Assembly: GCA_030043855.1 (NCBI GenBank)
Contig: JASHWW010000125.1
Span: forward strand, 1-26,168
From: Thermoplasmata archaeon
GTDB taxonomy: Archaea; Thermoplasmatota; Thermoplasmata; Lutacidiplasmatales; UBA184
DNA length: 26,168 nucleotides
Direction: 5' to 3'
Positions 14,471 to 21,900 of the stretch are shown piece after piece. The translations under genes and the position numbers were made by a program. The notes under the pieces are model-generated. The model was not told where the DNA came from. It ran no database searches and worked only from the letters and a program-made list of their open reading frames with translations. Position 1 is the first letter of the stretch. Each line of letters starts with the position of its first letter.

Positions 14471-14488
14471 TCGATACGCGCGTCTCGA
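14471..14488. promoter_or_regulatory. Near-palindrome upstream of the surface-protein TATA box (possible operator)
   Basis: TCGATAC-GCGC-GTCTCGA, an 18-bp palindrome with a single mismatched pair, ending 8 bp before the TATA box, where a bound protein could block or recruit TFB. Its half-site TCGATAC is identical to that at the pilin start, 128 bp away centre to centre. Confidence 0.5.
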
Positions 14489-14496
14489 TTTCAAGG

Positions 14497-14501
14497 TATA
14501 T
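14497..14501 (+). promoter_or_regulatory. TATA box of the large surface-protein gene
   Basis: TATAT in AAGGTATATCCG, the best-matching TATA box in the window. It lies 49 nt before the ATG at 14548, so the mRNA should carry a leader of roughly 20-25 nt. Confidence 0.65.
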
Positions 14502-14547
14502 CCGAGGCACGGCCCTTGGCGGATCGGGAGTCGCCCTCGTTTCGAAC

Positions 14548-17500
14548 ATGGGGCCGGTCTCGATCGGCCATCGGACTGCCGGCGTGGTCGTCGCGGTCGC
14601 GGTCCTGCTGCTGCTCCCGGCCGGAGCTTTGGGGGCTCGGGCCCCGTCTCACGACGGTACTCCCTCGCCCGGCGTGCGTCCGGCGGCGCGGGAGGACGAG
14701 GGAGGAGGGGTCTCCACGCTGGAGTACTCCGGCTCCACACCGCTGGGTTCCGCGGGGGCGTGGCCCATCCAGGCGGCGTACGACAACCGGTCCGACGAGC
14801 TCTTCGTGTCGATGCTGCCTTCCACGATCTCGGCGATTGCTGGGAGTCCGCCCGAAGTCCTCCGGACATTTTCGATGCCCCTAGGGACCTTCCCGCTCGG
14901 GATTGGTTACGATCCGGCGTCGAACGTCCTGATCGTCGGGACTCAAACCGGGGACCTGGACGTACTGTCTCCCGACACCGGAGCTTTGCTGGCCCAGGTC
15001 GCTCTCGGGGTCTCCGGAAACTTCGTCGCGTACGACCCCCTGTTCCAGAGCGTCTTCGTGACGGGCTGGAACGGCACAATCGTGCAGGTGAATGCGACCA
15101 CTTACGTTGCAGCCCCGGCCTACTACGGACTCACGATCCAGTCCCTTGGTACCGGGGGGCCCAGCGAGGTAGCGGTCGATCCGGCCAACGGATACTTGGT
15201 TGACGAGTACATTCTAGTCAACGGGGTCTGCCTGTTGAGCGGGCAGGGCCTGGCGGCCTATGACCCGGCGACGGGCTCGGTGGCGTGGGACGACTCGGGA
15301 TCCGAATGCGCGACCCCCAACACGTACTACCCTGCCGGGTTCGCCATCGACCCAATCTCCGGCGCCATCGTGACCGCATCGTACTCGTCGACGGCCGGTG
15401 TGTACTCCGTCGGGCCGAACAATGGGACATTCGACCTGCTTTCGGCGTTTCCGACGGGCTTTCCGGGCTGCCAATTCCCGTGCGAGATGGCCTATCTACC
15501 CACGGTTCCCGTCGTTCTGCTCGCGTCGGACTCGGGCGCAGTGTTTGGTTACAATCTCACATCTAGCGCGTGGGTGGGTCCCATTTGGACCGACGGAATT
15601 CCGGGACTTCTCGGGGTCGCGCCGGGGGGAGGCCCGGCGTGGGCGATCTCCTCGTCCAGCTGCAGCCTGTCATGGTTCAACGGGAACGCGACCGCGGTGG
15701 CAGCTTCGGCGGACATCGGTGGGGGACCGAACGCCATCGCATTTGACCCCGCGAACGACCTCGCGTTCGTCGCGTCCTCGAACAACCTCACGATAGTGAA
15801 CGTCTCCACGCGACAGCTCGAGGGGTCGGTTCCCACCGGGTCCTTCCCCAACGGGGTCGAGTACGACGCGACCGACGCCTCAGTGTTCGTTGCCGATACC
15901 GACAGCAACCGTGTCGAGGTCGTCTCGGCAGAGAACGACTCGATCCTCGCGTCGATTCCGGTCTGCCCCACTCCTTCGCAAATGGCGTGGGACAATGCAA
16001 GCGACCTGGTGGCCGTGGCGTGTACGGGGAACGGAACGGAGGGATCGGTCGATGTCATCTCCGCGGCCAACGATTCGGTCGTCGCCTCGATCCCGTTGAT
16101 AAGTTCGTACCCGGACGGGGTTGGGTACGTACCGAGTCTCAACGAGTGGTTCGTCTCCGACGGGATGGGGCCCGACCTCACGGTGGTGGCCGTCGGGAAC
16201 GAGACCCCGGTGGCTACCGTAGACCTCCCCGGCCTAGTGACCGCCGGAGCAGTTTCATTCGACCCGGCCACCGGGGACATCTCCGTCGCGGGTTCGAGCT
16301 TCGTCACGTACGGCGGGCCGCTCGATGCCATCGTGAATGCGACGAGCCGCACGGAAGTGGCGGTGGTATCCATTCCCGGGGAACCGTACGCCACCGTCGC
16401 GGCCGGCGGTGCCACCGTTCTCGGTACCCCGGGGAACTCGGACAACGTCACCCTGTTCGACGGGGAAAACGGCACGGTCCTCGCTCGGCCTTCGCTCCCC
16501 GGCAACTCCTACCCGGAGGGGATCGCGTGGGACGCGAACCTCTCGGAGGCGATTGTGGCGTCGTACGGTCTGGATTCGCTCGAGTACCTCTCGTCCGTCC
16601 TGGTGTATCCGGTCGAATTCACGGAGAGCGGCCTGGCGCCGGGAACGTCCTGGAGCGTTGACCTCAACGGGACCTCGTACTCCACCAACGGCTCCGGGAT
16701 CCAGGTGTTGCTACCGAACGGCACCTACAGCTTCGCCCTAGTCCCGCCTCCCGGCTATGTGGTGGGGACCTCGGCCGGGGCCGTGATCGTGAACGGAGCG
16801 GGAGCGATCGTCCCTCTGGATTTCGCCGCGCTCCGCCAGGTGGAGTTCGGGGCCACTGGCCTTCCGAACGGGACGGAGTGGGGAGTGACATTCAATGGTT
16901 CCTATGAGGCGAACACGACGTTCGACGGCGCTGGAAGCCTCACGTTCGTTGTGGTCGCCGGCCTCTACGCGTACTCGATCTTGGGAATCCCGGGGTTTCA
17001 CGAGACCGGCGTACCCTACGCCGGGACGATCGCCGTTTCAGATCAAGATCTGACCGAACCGTTGGCCTTTGGCGCGGTGACTTACCCCGTCACCTTCGAC
17101 GAAACCGGACTTCCGGCGGGGACTCCTTGGGCCGTCCTGGTAGATGGGATCGAGTATTCTGGCAACGGCACCGCGATTCAGCTGTTCGAGCCCAATGGGA
17201 CCTTTGCGGGCGCCTTCCCGATCGTGCCGGGGTACCATCTCGCCGCAGAACCGTTGGGGCTCCCGAGCTTCGTAGTCAACGGGACGAGCGTGACGGTCTC
17301 GACGCAGTGGGTCGAAACAACCTACGGACTCACCTTCGTCGAGGACGGGCTCCCCGCCGGAACCGTCTGGTCCGTGACCGTGGCCGGAGTTCCCCAAACG
17401 ACCAGCACGGATTCGATCGCGATCCCCGAGCCGAACGGGACGGTGACGTACCTCGTCCCGCCCATCACCGGGTACTCGAGTAACCGTTCCAGCGGCTCCG

Positions 17501-17682
17501 CGACCGTGAACGCCGGTCCGACTCTCGTCGCGATCGCCTTCGTCGCGAACGGCACCTCCAGCCCCGCCCACGTGGGCGTCCCCACGCTCGATTGGGCCCT
17601 GCTCGGCCTTGGCGTGGCGTTCGCAGCTCTGGCCGTCGCCCTCCTGCTCATCCGACGTCGGCGGAGTCCACCGGCCTCGTAG
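14548..17682 (+). CDS. Large membrane-anchored surface protein: beta-propeller plus four beta-sandwich repeats
   Basis: 1044 residues. The chosen ATG starts a clean signal peptide (membrane core about 11-29, 'LLLLPAGALGA'); upstream in-frame starts have none. Residues about 65-685 form successive YVTN/NHL-like blades such as 'NAIAFDPANDLAFVASSNN' and 'VFVADTDSNRVEVVSAEND', enough for about two propellers. Four repeats follow, starting near 687, 763, 845 and 925, each opening with an 'F.ESGLP.GT.W.V..NG'-like motif. A membrane segment (about 1016-1036) followed by RRRR anchors the C-terminus, so nearly all of the protein faces outwards; sequons (NGT, NAT, NVS) are dense. The role is probably adhesion or polymer binding. 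Codon choice looks less GC-extreme than in neighbours (more TAT, CTT, ATT), which fits a fast-evolving or transferred gene. Confidence 0.82.
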   Translation: MGPVSIGHRTAGVVVAVAVLLLLPAGALGARAPSHDGTPSPGVRPAAREDEGGGVSTLEYSGSTPLGSAGAWPIQAAYDNRSDELFVSMLPSTISAIAGSPPEVLRTFSMPLGTFPLGIGYDPASNVLIVGTQTGDLDVLSPDTGALLAQVALGVSGNFVAYDPLFQSVFVTGWNGTIVQVNATTYVAAPAYYGLTIQSLGTGGPSEVAVDPANGYLVDEYILVNGVCLLSGQGLAAYDPATGSVAWDDSGSECATPNTYYPAGFAIDPISGAIVTASYSSTAGVYSVGPNNGTFDLLSAFPTGFPGCQFPCEMAYLPTVPVVLLASDSGAVFGYNLTSSAWVGPIWTDGIPGLLGVAPGGGPAWAISSSSCSLSWFNGNATAVAASADIGGGPNAIAFDPANDLAFVASSNNLTIVNVSTRQLEGSVPTGSFPNGVEYDATDASVFVADTDSNRVEVVSAENDSILASIPVCPTPSQMAWDNASDLVAVACTGNGTEGSVDVISAANDSVVASIPLISSYPDGVGYVPSLNEWFVSDGMGPDLTVVAVGNETPVATVDLPGLVTAGAVSFDPATGDISVAGSSFVTYGGPLDAIVNATSRTEVAVVSIPGEPYATVAAGGATVLGTPGNSDNVTLFDGENGTVLARPSLPGNSYPEGIAWDANLSEAIVASYGLDSLEYLSSVLVYPVEFTESGLAPGTSWSVDLNGTSYSTNGSGIQVLLPNGTYSFALVPPPGYVVGTSAGAVIVNGAGAIVPLDFAALRQVEFGATGLPNGTEWGVTFNGSYEANTTFDGAGSLTFVVVAGLYAYSILGIPGFHETGVPYAGTIAVSDQDLTEPLAFGAVTYPVTFDETGLPAGTPWAVLVDGIEYSGNGTAIQLFEPNGTFAGAFPIVPGYHLAAEPLGLPSFVVNGTSVTVSTQWVETTYGLTFVEDGLPAGTVWSVTVAGVPQTTSTDSIAIPEPNGTVTYLVPPITGYSSNRSSGSATVNAGPTLVAIAFVANGTSSPAHVGVPTLDWALLGLGVAFAALAVALLLIRRRRSPPAS
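16606..17557 (+). repeat. Four tandem protein repeats in the surface protein
   Basis: Repeats of about 76-82 residues begin near 16606, 16834, 17080 and 17320. Each opens with a strand and the motif GL(A/P)xGTxWxVxxxG, contains 'NGT' near the middle and ends in a 'PGY'-like turn before the next strand. They diverge in DNA sequence, so they are old domain repeats rather than recent duplications. Confidence 0.75.
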
Positions 17683-17731
17683 CGCCGGTCCCGTCCTCGG
17701 TCGAGCGCGTCCGGGCGATTAGGCCCCGGAG

Positions 17732-17804
17732 AGCCGCCAGAGAGAGTCGAACTCCCGACCTGCTGATTACAAATCAGCCGCTCTACCTGCTGAGCTATGG
17801 CGGC
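17732..17804 (-). tRNA. tRNA-Thr (anticodon UGU)
   Basis: A complete 73-nt cloverleaf on the minus strand: acceptor stem GCCGCCA/TGGCGGC, D arm with GCTC/GAGC, anticodon arm GCTGA-TTTGTAA-TCAGC with anticodon TGT, variable loop AGGTC, and T arm GGGAG-TTCGACT-CTCTC (one G-T pair). The discriminator base is T and CCA is not encoded, so it must be added after transcription. No intron is present. It is divergent from hutU. Confidence 0.95.
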
Positions 17805-17829
17805 GCCAACGAAGAATCCGGGTCCCGGC

Positions 17830-17837
17830 AGATAAGG
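17830..17837 (-). promoter_or_regulatory. TATA-like element of tRNA-Thr
   Basis: Reads CCTTATCT on the minus strand, centred about 29 nt upstream of the mature 5' end, which is normal for archaeal tRNA genes. Confidence 0.55.
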
Positions 17838-17863
17838 GTCTCCGCGCTGCGGAGCCGACACGC

Positions 17864-17869
17864 TTTGTA
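17864..17869 (+). promoter_or_regulatory. TATA-like element of hutU
   Basis: TTTGTA in CGCTTTGTAGGC, centred about 26 nt before the hutU ATG. Confidence 0.55.
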
Positions 17870-17891
17870 GGCCTTCGTTTCCTCCCGCCCG

Positions 17892-19556
17892 ATGGCGCGG
17901 ACCCTCGCGTCCGACCGGGTGATCCGGTCGCCTCGCGGCACGTCCCTCTCCTGTCGAGGATGGCCCCAGGAGGCGGCGCTCCGCCTATTGTCGAACAATC
18001 TGGATCCGGAAGTCGCCCGGGATCCGGCCCACCTCATCGTATACGGGGGCCGGGGCAAGGCGGCCCGCGACTGGGAATCGTTCGATGCGATCGTCGGTGC
18101 GCTCCGCCACTTGCGGGACGACGAAACACTGCTCGTCCAGTCCGGAAAACCGGTGGGAATCTTCCCGAGCCACTCGGACGCTCCGCGCGTCCTGATCGCG
18201 AACGCGTTGTTGGTACCCCGCTGGGCGACCGACGAGATCTTCTGGGATCTCGAAGCCCGGGGGCTCACCATGTACGGCCAGATGACGGCCGGCAGCTGGG
18301 TGTACATCGGAACCCAAGGAATCCTCCAGGGCACGTTCGAGACGCTGGCCTCGCTCGCCCGCGTCGAGTTCGGGACGTCGGACTTGGCGGGACGATGGAT
18401 GCTGACGTCGGGTCTCGGCGAGATGGGAGGGGCCCAACCCCTCGCGGTGACGCTCCTCGGCGGCGTCGCCCTCGTGGTGGACGTCGACGCTCGGGCGATC
18501 GAGCGCCGGCTGCGGCTCGAGTATCTCGACGTCGAGGCTCGCAACCTGGACGAGGCGCTGGAGCGGGTCCGGGCCGCGGTCGCGGACCGCCGGGCGTTGT
18601 CCGTAGGGCTGCGCGCGAACGCCGCCGACGTCTACCCCGAGATCGTCGCCCGGAACGTGCTTCCGGACGTGGTCAGCGACCAGACCGCCGCGCACGACCT
18701 GCGCGTCGGATACATCCCGCAAGGGATGTCCGTCGCGCAGGCCGAGGAGGCGCGCCGCGCCGATCTCCCCGGGTACCTCGGTCGGGTGCGAACGTCCCTC
18801 GCGCTCGAGGCACGCGCGATCCTCGAGCTCCGTCGTCGCGGCTCCCGGGCGTTCGACTACGGGAACAATTTTCGAACCCAGGCGCGGGACGCCGGTGTGT
18901 CCGACGCGTTCGACATCGCGGGGTACGTTCCGCGATACATCCGACCCCTGTTTGCGGTCGGAAGCGGGCCGTTCCGCTGGTTGGCGCTGAGTGGGGAGGC
19001 CGAGGACATCCGTCGCATCGACCGGATGATCTTGGGCGAGTTCGCGACGAACGAGCACCTCTGCCGCTGGATCCGGCTGGCCGGGGAGAAGGTCCGCTTC
19101 CAAGGGCTGCCCGCACGCATCTGCTACATGGGGTACGGCGAACGGGAACGATTCGGGCACCGGGTCAATGCGATGGTGCACGACGGAGATCTCGTCGCCC
19201 CGATCGCGATCGGCCGCGATCACCACGACACCGGCAGTGTGGCCAGTCCGTTTCGCGAGACGGAAGCGATGCAGGATGGCTCGGACGCGATCGCGGATTG
19301 GCCGATCCTGAACGCGCTGTTGAACGTCGCCAGTGGGGCGACGTGGGTCTCGGTACATCACGGAGGCGGGACCGGGATCGGCAACTCGATCCACGCGGGT
19401 CTGGTCGTCGTGGCCGACGGAACGGAGGCGGCCGATCGCCGGATCGGCCGGACCCTCCACAACGACCCGGGTCTCGGTGTCGCTCGCCACGCCGATGCCG
19501 GATACGCCGAATCGGTCGCGATCGCACGAACCGCCCGGTTCCGCTTGCCCGGCTGA
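17892..19556 (+). CDS. hutU: Urocanate hydratase (urocanase)
   Basis: 554 residues, full length. The start 'RSPRGTSLSCRGWPQEAALRLLSNNLDPEVA' (12-42, in pieces) matches the conserved N-terminus. 'YGGRGKAARDW' (51-61), 'VQSGKPVGIFPSH' (82-94), 'YGQMTAGSWVYIGTQGILQG' (128-147), 'GLGEMGGAQPLA' (174-185), 'ARICYMGYGERERFGHR' (408-424) and 'GGGTGIGNSIHAG' (491-503) are family signatures; Cys411 corresponds to the active-site region cysteine (Cys410 in Pseudomonas). The enzyme uses tightly bound NAD+ to hydrate urocanate to imidazolonepropionate, step two of histidine breakdown. No hutH, hutI or formiminoglutamate gene is nearby, so the pathway genes must be dispersed. The ATG is placed 26 nt after a TATA-like element. 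Confidence 0.96.
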   Translation: MARTLASDRVIRSPRGTSLSCRGWPQEAALRLLSNNLDPEVARDPAHLIVYGGRGKAARDWESFDAIVGALRHLRDDETLLVQSGKPVGIFPSHSDAPRVLIANALLVPRWATDEIFWDLEARGLTMYGQMTAGSWVYIGTQGILQGTFETLASLARVEFGTSDLAGRWMLTSGLGEMGGAQPLAVTLLGGVALVVDVDARAIERRLRLEYLDVEARNLDEALERVRAAVADRRALSVGLRANAADVYPEIVARNVLPDVVSDQTAAHDLRVGYIPQGMSVAQAEEARRADLPGYLGRVRTSLALEARAILELRRRGSRAFDYGNNFRTQARDAGVSDAFDIAGYVPRYIRPLFAVGSGPFRWLALSGEAEDIRRIDRMILGEFATNEHLCRWIRLAGEKVRFQGLPARICYMGYGERERFGHRVNAMVHDGDLVAPIAIGRDHHDTGSVASPFRETEAMQDGSDAIADWPILNALLNVASGATWVSVHHGGGTGIGNSIHAGLVVVADGTEAADRRIGRTLHNDPGLGVARHADAGYAESVAIARTARFRLPG

Positions 19557-19688
19557 TTCGAGCGACTCGCCCGTTCGCGTCTCCTCCGGGCGACGGGGCT
19601 GCGAATGCGTTTCTTCGCCGATCCTTCGAGCCGCTCCCGAAGGGCCCGACCGGGGCAGGCCGTCCGCACTCGGACGCGCCGGCAACCC

Positions 19689-19714
19689 CGGCCTCCCTGT
19701 CGGGGCCGAGGCCG
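19689..19714 (+). other. Hairpin in the hutU to surface-protein spacer
   Basis: A 7-bp stem CGGCCTC/GAGGCCG with a 12-nt loop, followed at 19719-19735 by a weaker ACGGT/ACCGT stem with a 7-nt loop. They may end the hutU transcript, though no T-run follows. The remainder of the 270-bp spacer up to 19740 holds no convincing gene. Confidence 0.35.
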
Positions 19715-19742
19715 TGCTACGGTCTCACATACCGTCCAACGA

Positions 19743-19752
19743 AGCTTCGGAT
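19743..19752. promoter_or_regulatory. Palindrome upstream of the surface-protein promoter
   Basis: CGAAGCTTCG, a perfect 10-bp palindrome, ends 15 bp before the TATA-like box at 19768-19776, within range of a regulator or TFB contact. A short palindrome can occur by chance. Confidence 0.3.
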
Positions 19753-19767
19753 TTCTGAAACGTTCGT

Positions 19768-19776
19768 TTATGTCCG
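19768..19776 (+). promoter_or_regulatory. TATA box of the 482-residue surface-protein gene
   Basis: CGTTTATGT within a 30-bp A/T-enriched island. Centred near 19772, it predicts a transcription start near 19798, at the base of the hairpin described next, giving a leader of about 28 nt. Confidence 0.6.
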
Positions 19777-19798
19777 ATTTCCCCGCCTGACAACCCCT

Positions 19799-19816
19799 GA
19801 CGGAGTGTCCTCCGTC
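19799..19816 (+). other. Predicted 5'-terminal mRNA hairpin followed by a Shine-Dalgarno sequence
   Basis: GACGGAG-TGTC-CTCCGTC forms a perfect 7-bp stem with a 4-nt loop. GGAAGGAA (19817-19824) follows immediately, then the ATG at 19827. The predicted transcription start lies at the hairpin base, so the mRNA would begin with it. Confidence 0.5.
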
Positions 19817-19826
19817 GGAAGGAAGC

Positions 19827-21275
19827 ATGGCGAAGAACGTGAGAGCGAAGGGCTGGCTGGTCGCCTCGGGCGTCGCGCTGCTGGTGGCTGCACTGGCGGT
19901 GCCGGCGTTCGCGGGAGCGGCCGGCGCCACTCCCACCCTCTCGACGGCGGCGGTGACCCCGTCGGTGTCGGGTTCGTGGGCGTACGGTGGCGAAGGGTGG
20001 TCGAACGGAACGGTCTCGAACGGCACCGCGACGATCTCGTGGACGGCGTCGTTCGGGTGGGACGTCATCTTCACGGCGACGGACCTCGGGAACAACACGA
20101 CGCAGCTCGAGGAGCAGCGGACGGTCGGGATCTCGATCGACGTCACGTACACCTCGGCGAAGGCGACGATCCAGTACGTCTACCACGCGGACGAGGTCGA
20201 CACGGCGTTCGCGAACGTGACCAACGACTCGACGGTCTCCGTCAACGGCTCGGCGGTTCCCGCCCTCGGCATCGAGGACGCGTCCGTCGCGGTCCAGGGC
20301 GCGATCTCCGAGGCGCTGACCGCGCAGGTCGGAGTCCTCAGTGCGAGCGCGTTCCTGAACGTCTCGGCCGAAGCGCAGGCGTCGATCCAGTTCGCTCCGT
20401 CCCTCGGGCTCATCCCCCTGAACCTGACGGGCGTCTCGAGCTGGAACTCGACGGCCATCGCGACGCCCGCGGCGTCGTGGAACATCAGCTACGATTGGGC
20501 GGACCACGGACTCAACGGGACGACGGGGTCGGGCAGCGGCACGAAGACGGGCAACTGGACGGCCGTGGGACCGGTCTCGCTGACCGGCTACAAGGTCGAC
20601 CTCCCGGCGCCGGTGTTCCGGGACCACAAGTCGCGGACCGCGATCGTGCTCCTCGTCCAGGGCGGCGCGGACGTGTACGACGGGTTCATCCTCGTCCCGC
20701 ACGCGTTCGACCTGTTCGGTGGCGCGGCGCACAACTACGATGCGGCGTCGTACGGCGGAGGCGCGTCGATCAGCTCGGGCGAGGTCCTGTACCTCACCCC
20801 GGGGCTGGTGACGGCGAACTCGCTGACGGCGGCCCAGTCGACCTTCGGCGCGGCCACCCCCGCCAGCACGATCGGCACGACGGACGTCGCGGGCGTGAGC
20901 CCGGCGACCTCGGCCGTCTCGCCGAACGCTCCGGTGTCGGTCGTCGGTCAGCCGGAGTCGTCCCAGGCGGCCCAGGCGCAGTCGAACTGCCTGACGGCCA
21001 CCTCGGGATGTGCCGGCGCGGCCGCCGGTGCGCCGGCGGGCATCGCGGGCCTCATCCTGGTCGCGGCGGCGGTCGTCGCCGTGGTCGGGACGGTCGGCGT
21101 GATCGAGTGGCGGTCGTACGCGCGGCGCCGGACCCGCAAGGAGCTGGTCGGTGGCTACGGCGAGAGCTGGCCCAACGGCGTTCCCCCCGCCGCGAGTGCG
21201 GGCACGGTGCCTTCGGCGCCGACCGCCCCCCAGGCCGGGCCCTCGATGCCGGACCAGCCGTCCCGCCCCCTCTGA
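19827..21275 (+). CDS. Secreted, C-terminally anchored surface protein (possible S-layer-type component)
   Basis: 482 residues, not recognised as a named family. It has a signal peptide (basic MAKNVRAKGW, hydrophobic core about 11-29, likely cleavage near AFAG-AAG), an outer domain of about 370 residues rich in Ser/Thr/Ala/Val with many sequons (NGT, NNT, NVT, NDS, NGS, NLT, NST, NIS, NWT), a Cys pair ('NCLTATSGC'), a membrane segment (about 406-427), a basic stop-transfer stretch (RRRTRK) and a Pro/Ala/Ser-rich cytoplasmic tail of about 45 residues. Codon choice is strongly biased (mostly ACG, TCG, GTC, GCG) in the outer domain. With a leadered mRNA, a Shine-Dalgarno sequence and a strong terminator, this suggests high expression, as expected for an abundant envelope protein. 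The function is inferred only. Confidence 0.78.
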   Translation: MAKNVRAKGWLVASGVALLVAALAVPAFAGAAGATPTLSTAAVTPSVSGSWAYGGEGWSNGTVSNGTATISWTASFGWDVIFTATDLGNNTTQLEEQRTVGISIDVTYTSAKATIQYVYHADEVDTAFANVTNDSTVSVNGSAVPALGIEDASVAVQGAISEALTAQVGVLSASAFLNVSAEAQASIQFAPSLGLIPLNLTGVSSWNSTAIATPAASWNISYDWADHGLNGTTGSGSGTKTGNWTAVGPVSLTGYKVDLPAPVFRDHKSRTAIVLLVQGGADVYDGFILVPHAFDLFGGAAHNYDAASYGGGASISSGEVLYLTPGLVTANSLTAAQSTFGAATPASTIGTTDVAGVSPATSAVSPNAPVSVVGQPESSQAAQAQSNCLTATSGCAGAAAGAPAGIAGLILVAAAVVAVVGTVGVIEWRSYARRRTRKELVGGYGESWPNGVPPAASAGTVPSAPTAPQAGPSMPDQPSRPL

Positions 21276-21293
21276 CGGGACCCGGTGCCCCCC

Positions 21294-21317
21294 GGCGGGT
21301 CCCTCCGGGGACCCGCC
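21294..21317 (+). terminator. Strong hairpin terminator after the surface-protein gene
   Basis: GGCGGGTCCC-TCCG-GGGACCCGCC: a perfect 10-bp stem closed by a UNCG-type tetraloop (C-UCCG-G), 18 bp after the stop codon, then a pyrimidine-rich stretch with TTTT at 21336-21339. The Nudix gene converges from the other side, so the site may separate the two transcripts. Confidence 0.65.
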
Positions 21318-21346
21318 CCAACCCCTTCCTCCCGGTTTTCTCCGAG

Positions 21347-21817
21347 TTATCGCGGAATCCGCGCGCCGGCATCGAGGGTCGCGATCGCCGCGGCGATCAT
21401 GCGACGGTCGGTCTCGAACGGTACTCGGCCGAGCGCCGTCGAAGGCTCGCACCACTCGAACCGGTCGAAGATCGCCTCCGTTCGCACGGTTCGCTCGTCG
21501 GTCCAGGCGAGGAAGAAGACCGTGGTCTTGTGGACGTTCTCGGCCCGACCCGGATGGTAGAACCGGTATGACACTTCGCCGATCTCCGCGTCCAGGGTGA
21601 CCTCGACCAGACCGGTCTCCTCCCGGACTTCGCGCAGCGCGGCGGTGGCCAGCGACTCGCCGGGATCGACGTGGCCCTTCGGGAGGCACCATCGATCCTC
21701 CCGGGCGTGGTGGAGGAGCAACAGGTCGCGTCGATCGCGGTGGACGACGATCGCGCCGGACGCGAGTTCCGGGACGATCGGCGCCTCCGGTCGGTACGCT
21801 TCGCTGGCCCGCGGCAC
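21347..21817 (-). CDS. Nudix hydrolase (Ap4A hydrolase-like)
   Basis: 156 residues with an intact Nudix box 'GHVDPGESLATAALREVREETGL' spanning 48-70 (Gly48, Glu54, REVREE 62-67, Gly69). The N-terminal 'ASGAIVVHRDRRDLLLLHHA' and 'WCLPKGHVDPGE' and the later 'YRFYHPGRAENVHKTTVFFLA' fit the diadenosine tetraphosphatase branch (MutT/NUDT2-like). Members split nucleoside diphosphate-X compounds; Ap4A is the most likely substrate but not proven. The start is GTG at 21817, supported by a CTTTAC element 25 nt upstream on the minus strand. The gene converges on the surface protein terminator and diverges from the acyl-CoA ligase gene. Confidence 0.9.
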   Translation of the reverse strand: MPRASEAYRPEAPIVPELASGAIVVHRDRRDLLLLHHAREDRWCLPKGHVDPGESLATAALREVREETGLVEVTLDAEIGEVSYRFYHPGRAENVHKTTVFFLAWTDERTVRTEAIFDRFEWCEPSTALGRVPFETDRRMIAAAIATLDAGARIPR

Positions 21818-21838
21818 GGGCGATGGAGCGGCCCCGCC

Positions 21839-21844
21839 GTAAAG
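21839..21844 (-). promoter_or_regulatory. TATA-like element of the Nudix gene
   Basis: Reads CTTTAC on the minus strand, centred 25 nt from the GTG start at 21817. Confidence 0.55.
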
Positions 21845-21872
21845 AAGGCTCGCTCCGGGCCGCCGGGTCGCC

Positions 21873-21877
21873 TTAAG
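21873..21877 (+). promoter_or_regulatory. TATA-like element of the acyl-CoA ligase gene
   Basis: TTAAG in CGCCTTAAGTTC, centred 26 nt before the ATG at 21901; it is back to back with the Nudix promoter. Confidence 0.6.
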
Positions 21878-21900
21878 TTCGAGGGCGCCTCCCGCGGCCG

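Noticed and set aside
17732..17804. tRNA-Thr as an integration site for a mobile element
   Set aside because: No repeat of the tRNA 3' end, no integrase and no phage or plasmid-like genes are in the window.
19605..19790. A 61-codon open frame in the spacer before the 482-residue surface protein
   Set aside because: Its translation is Arg-rich low complexity, it overlaps the predicted promoter and no upstream signal fits its start.
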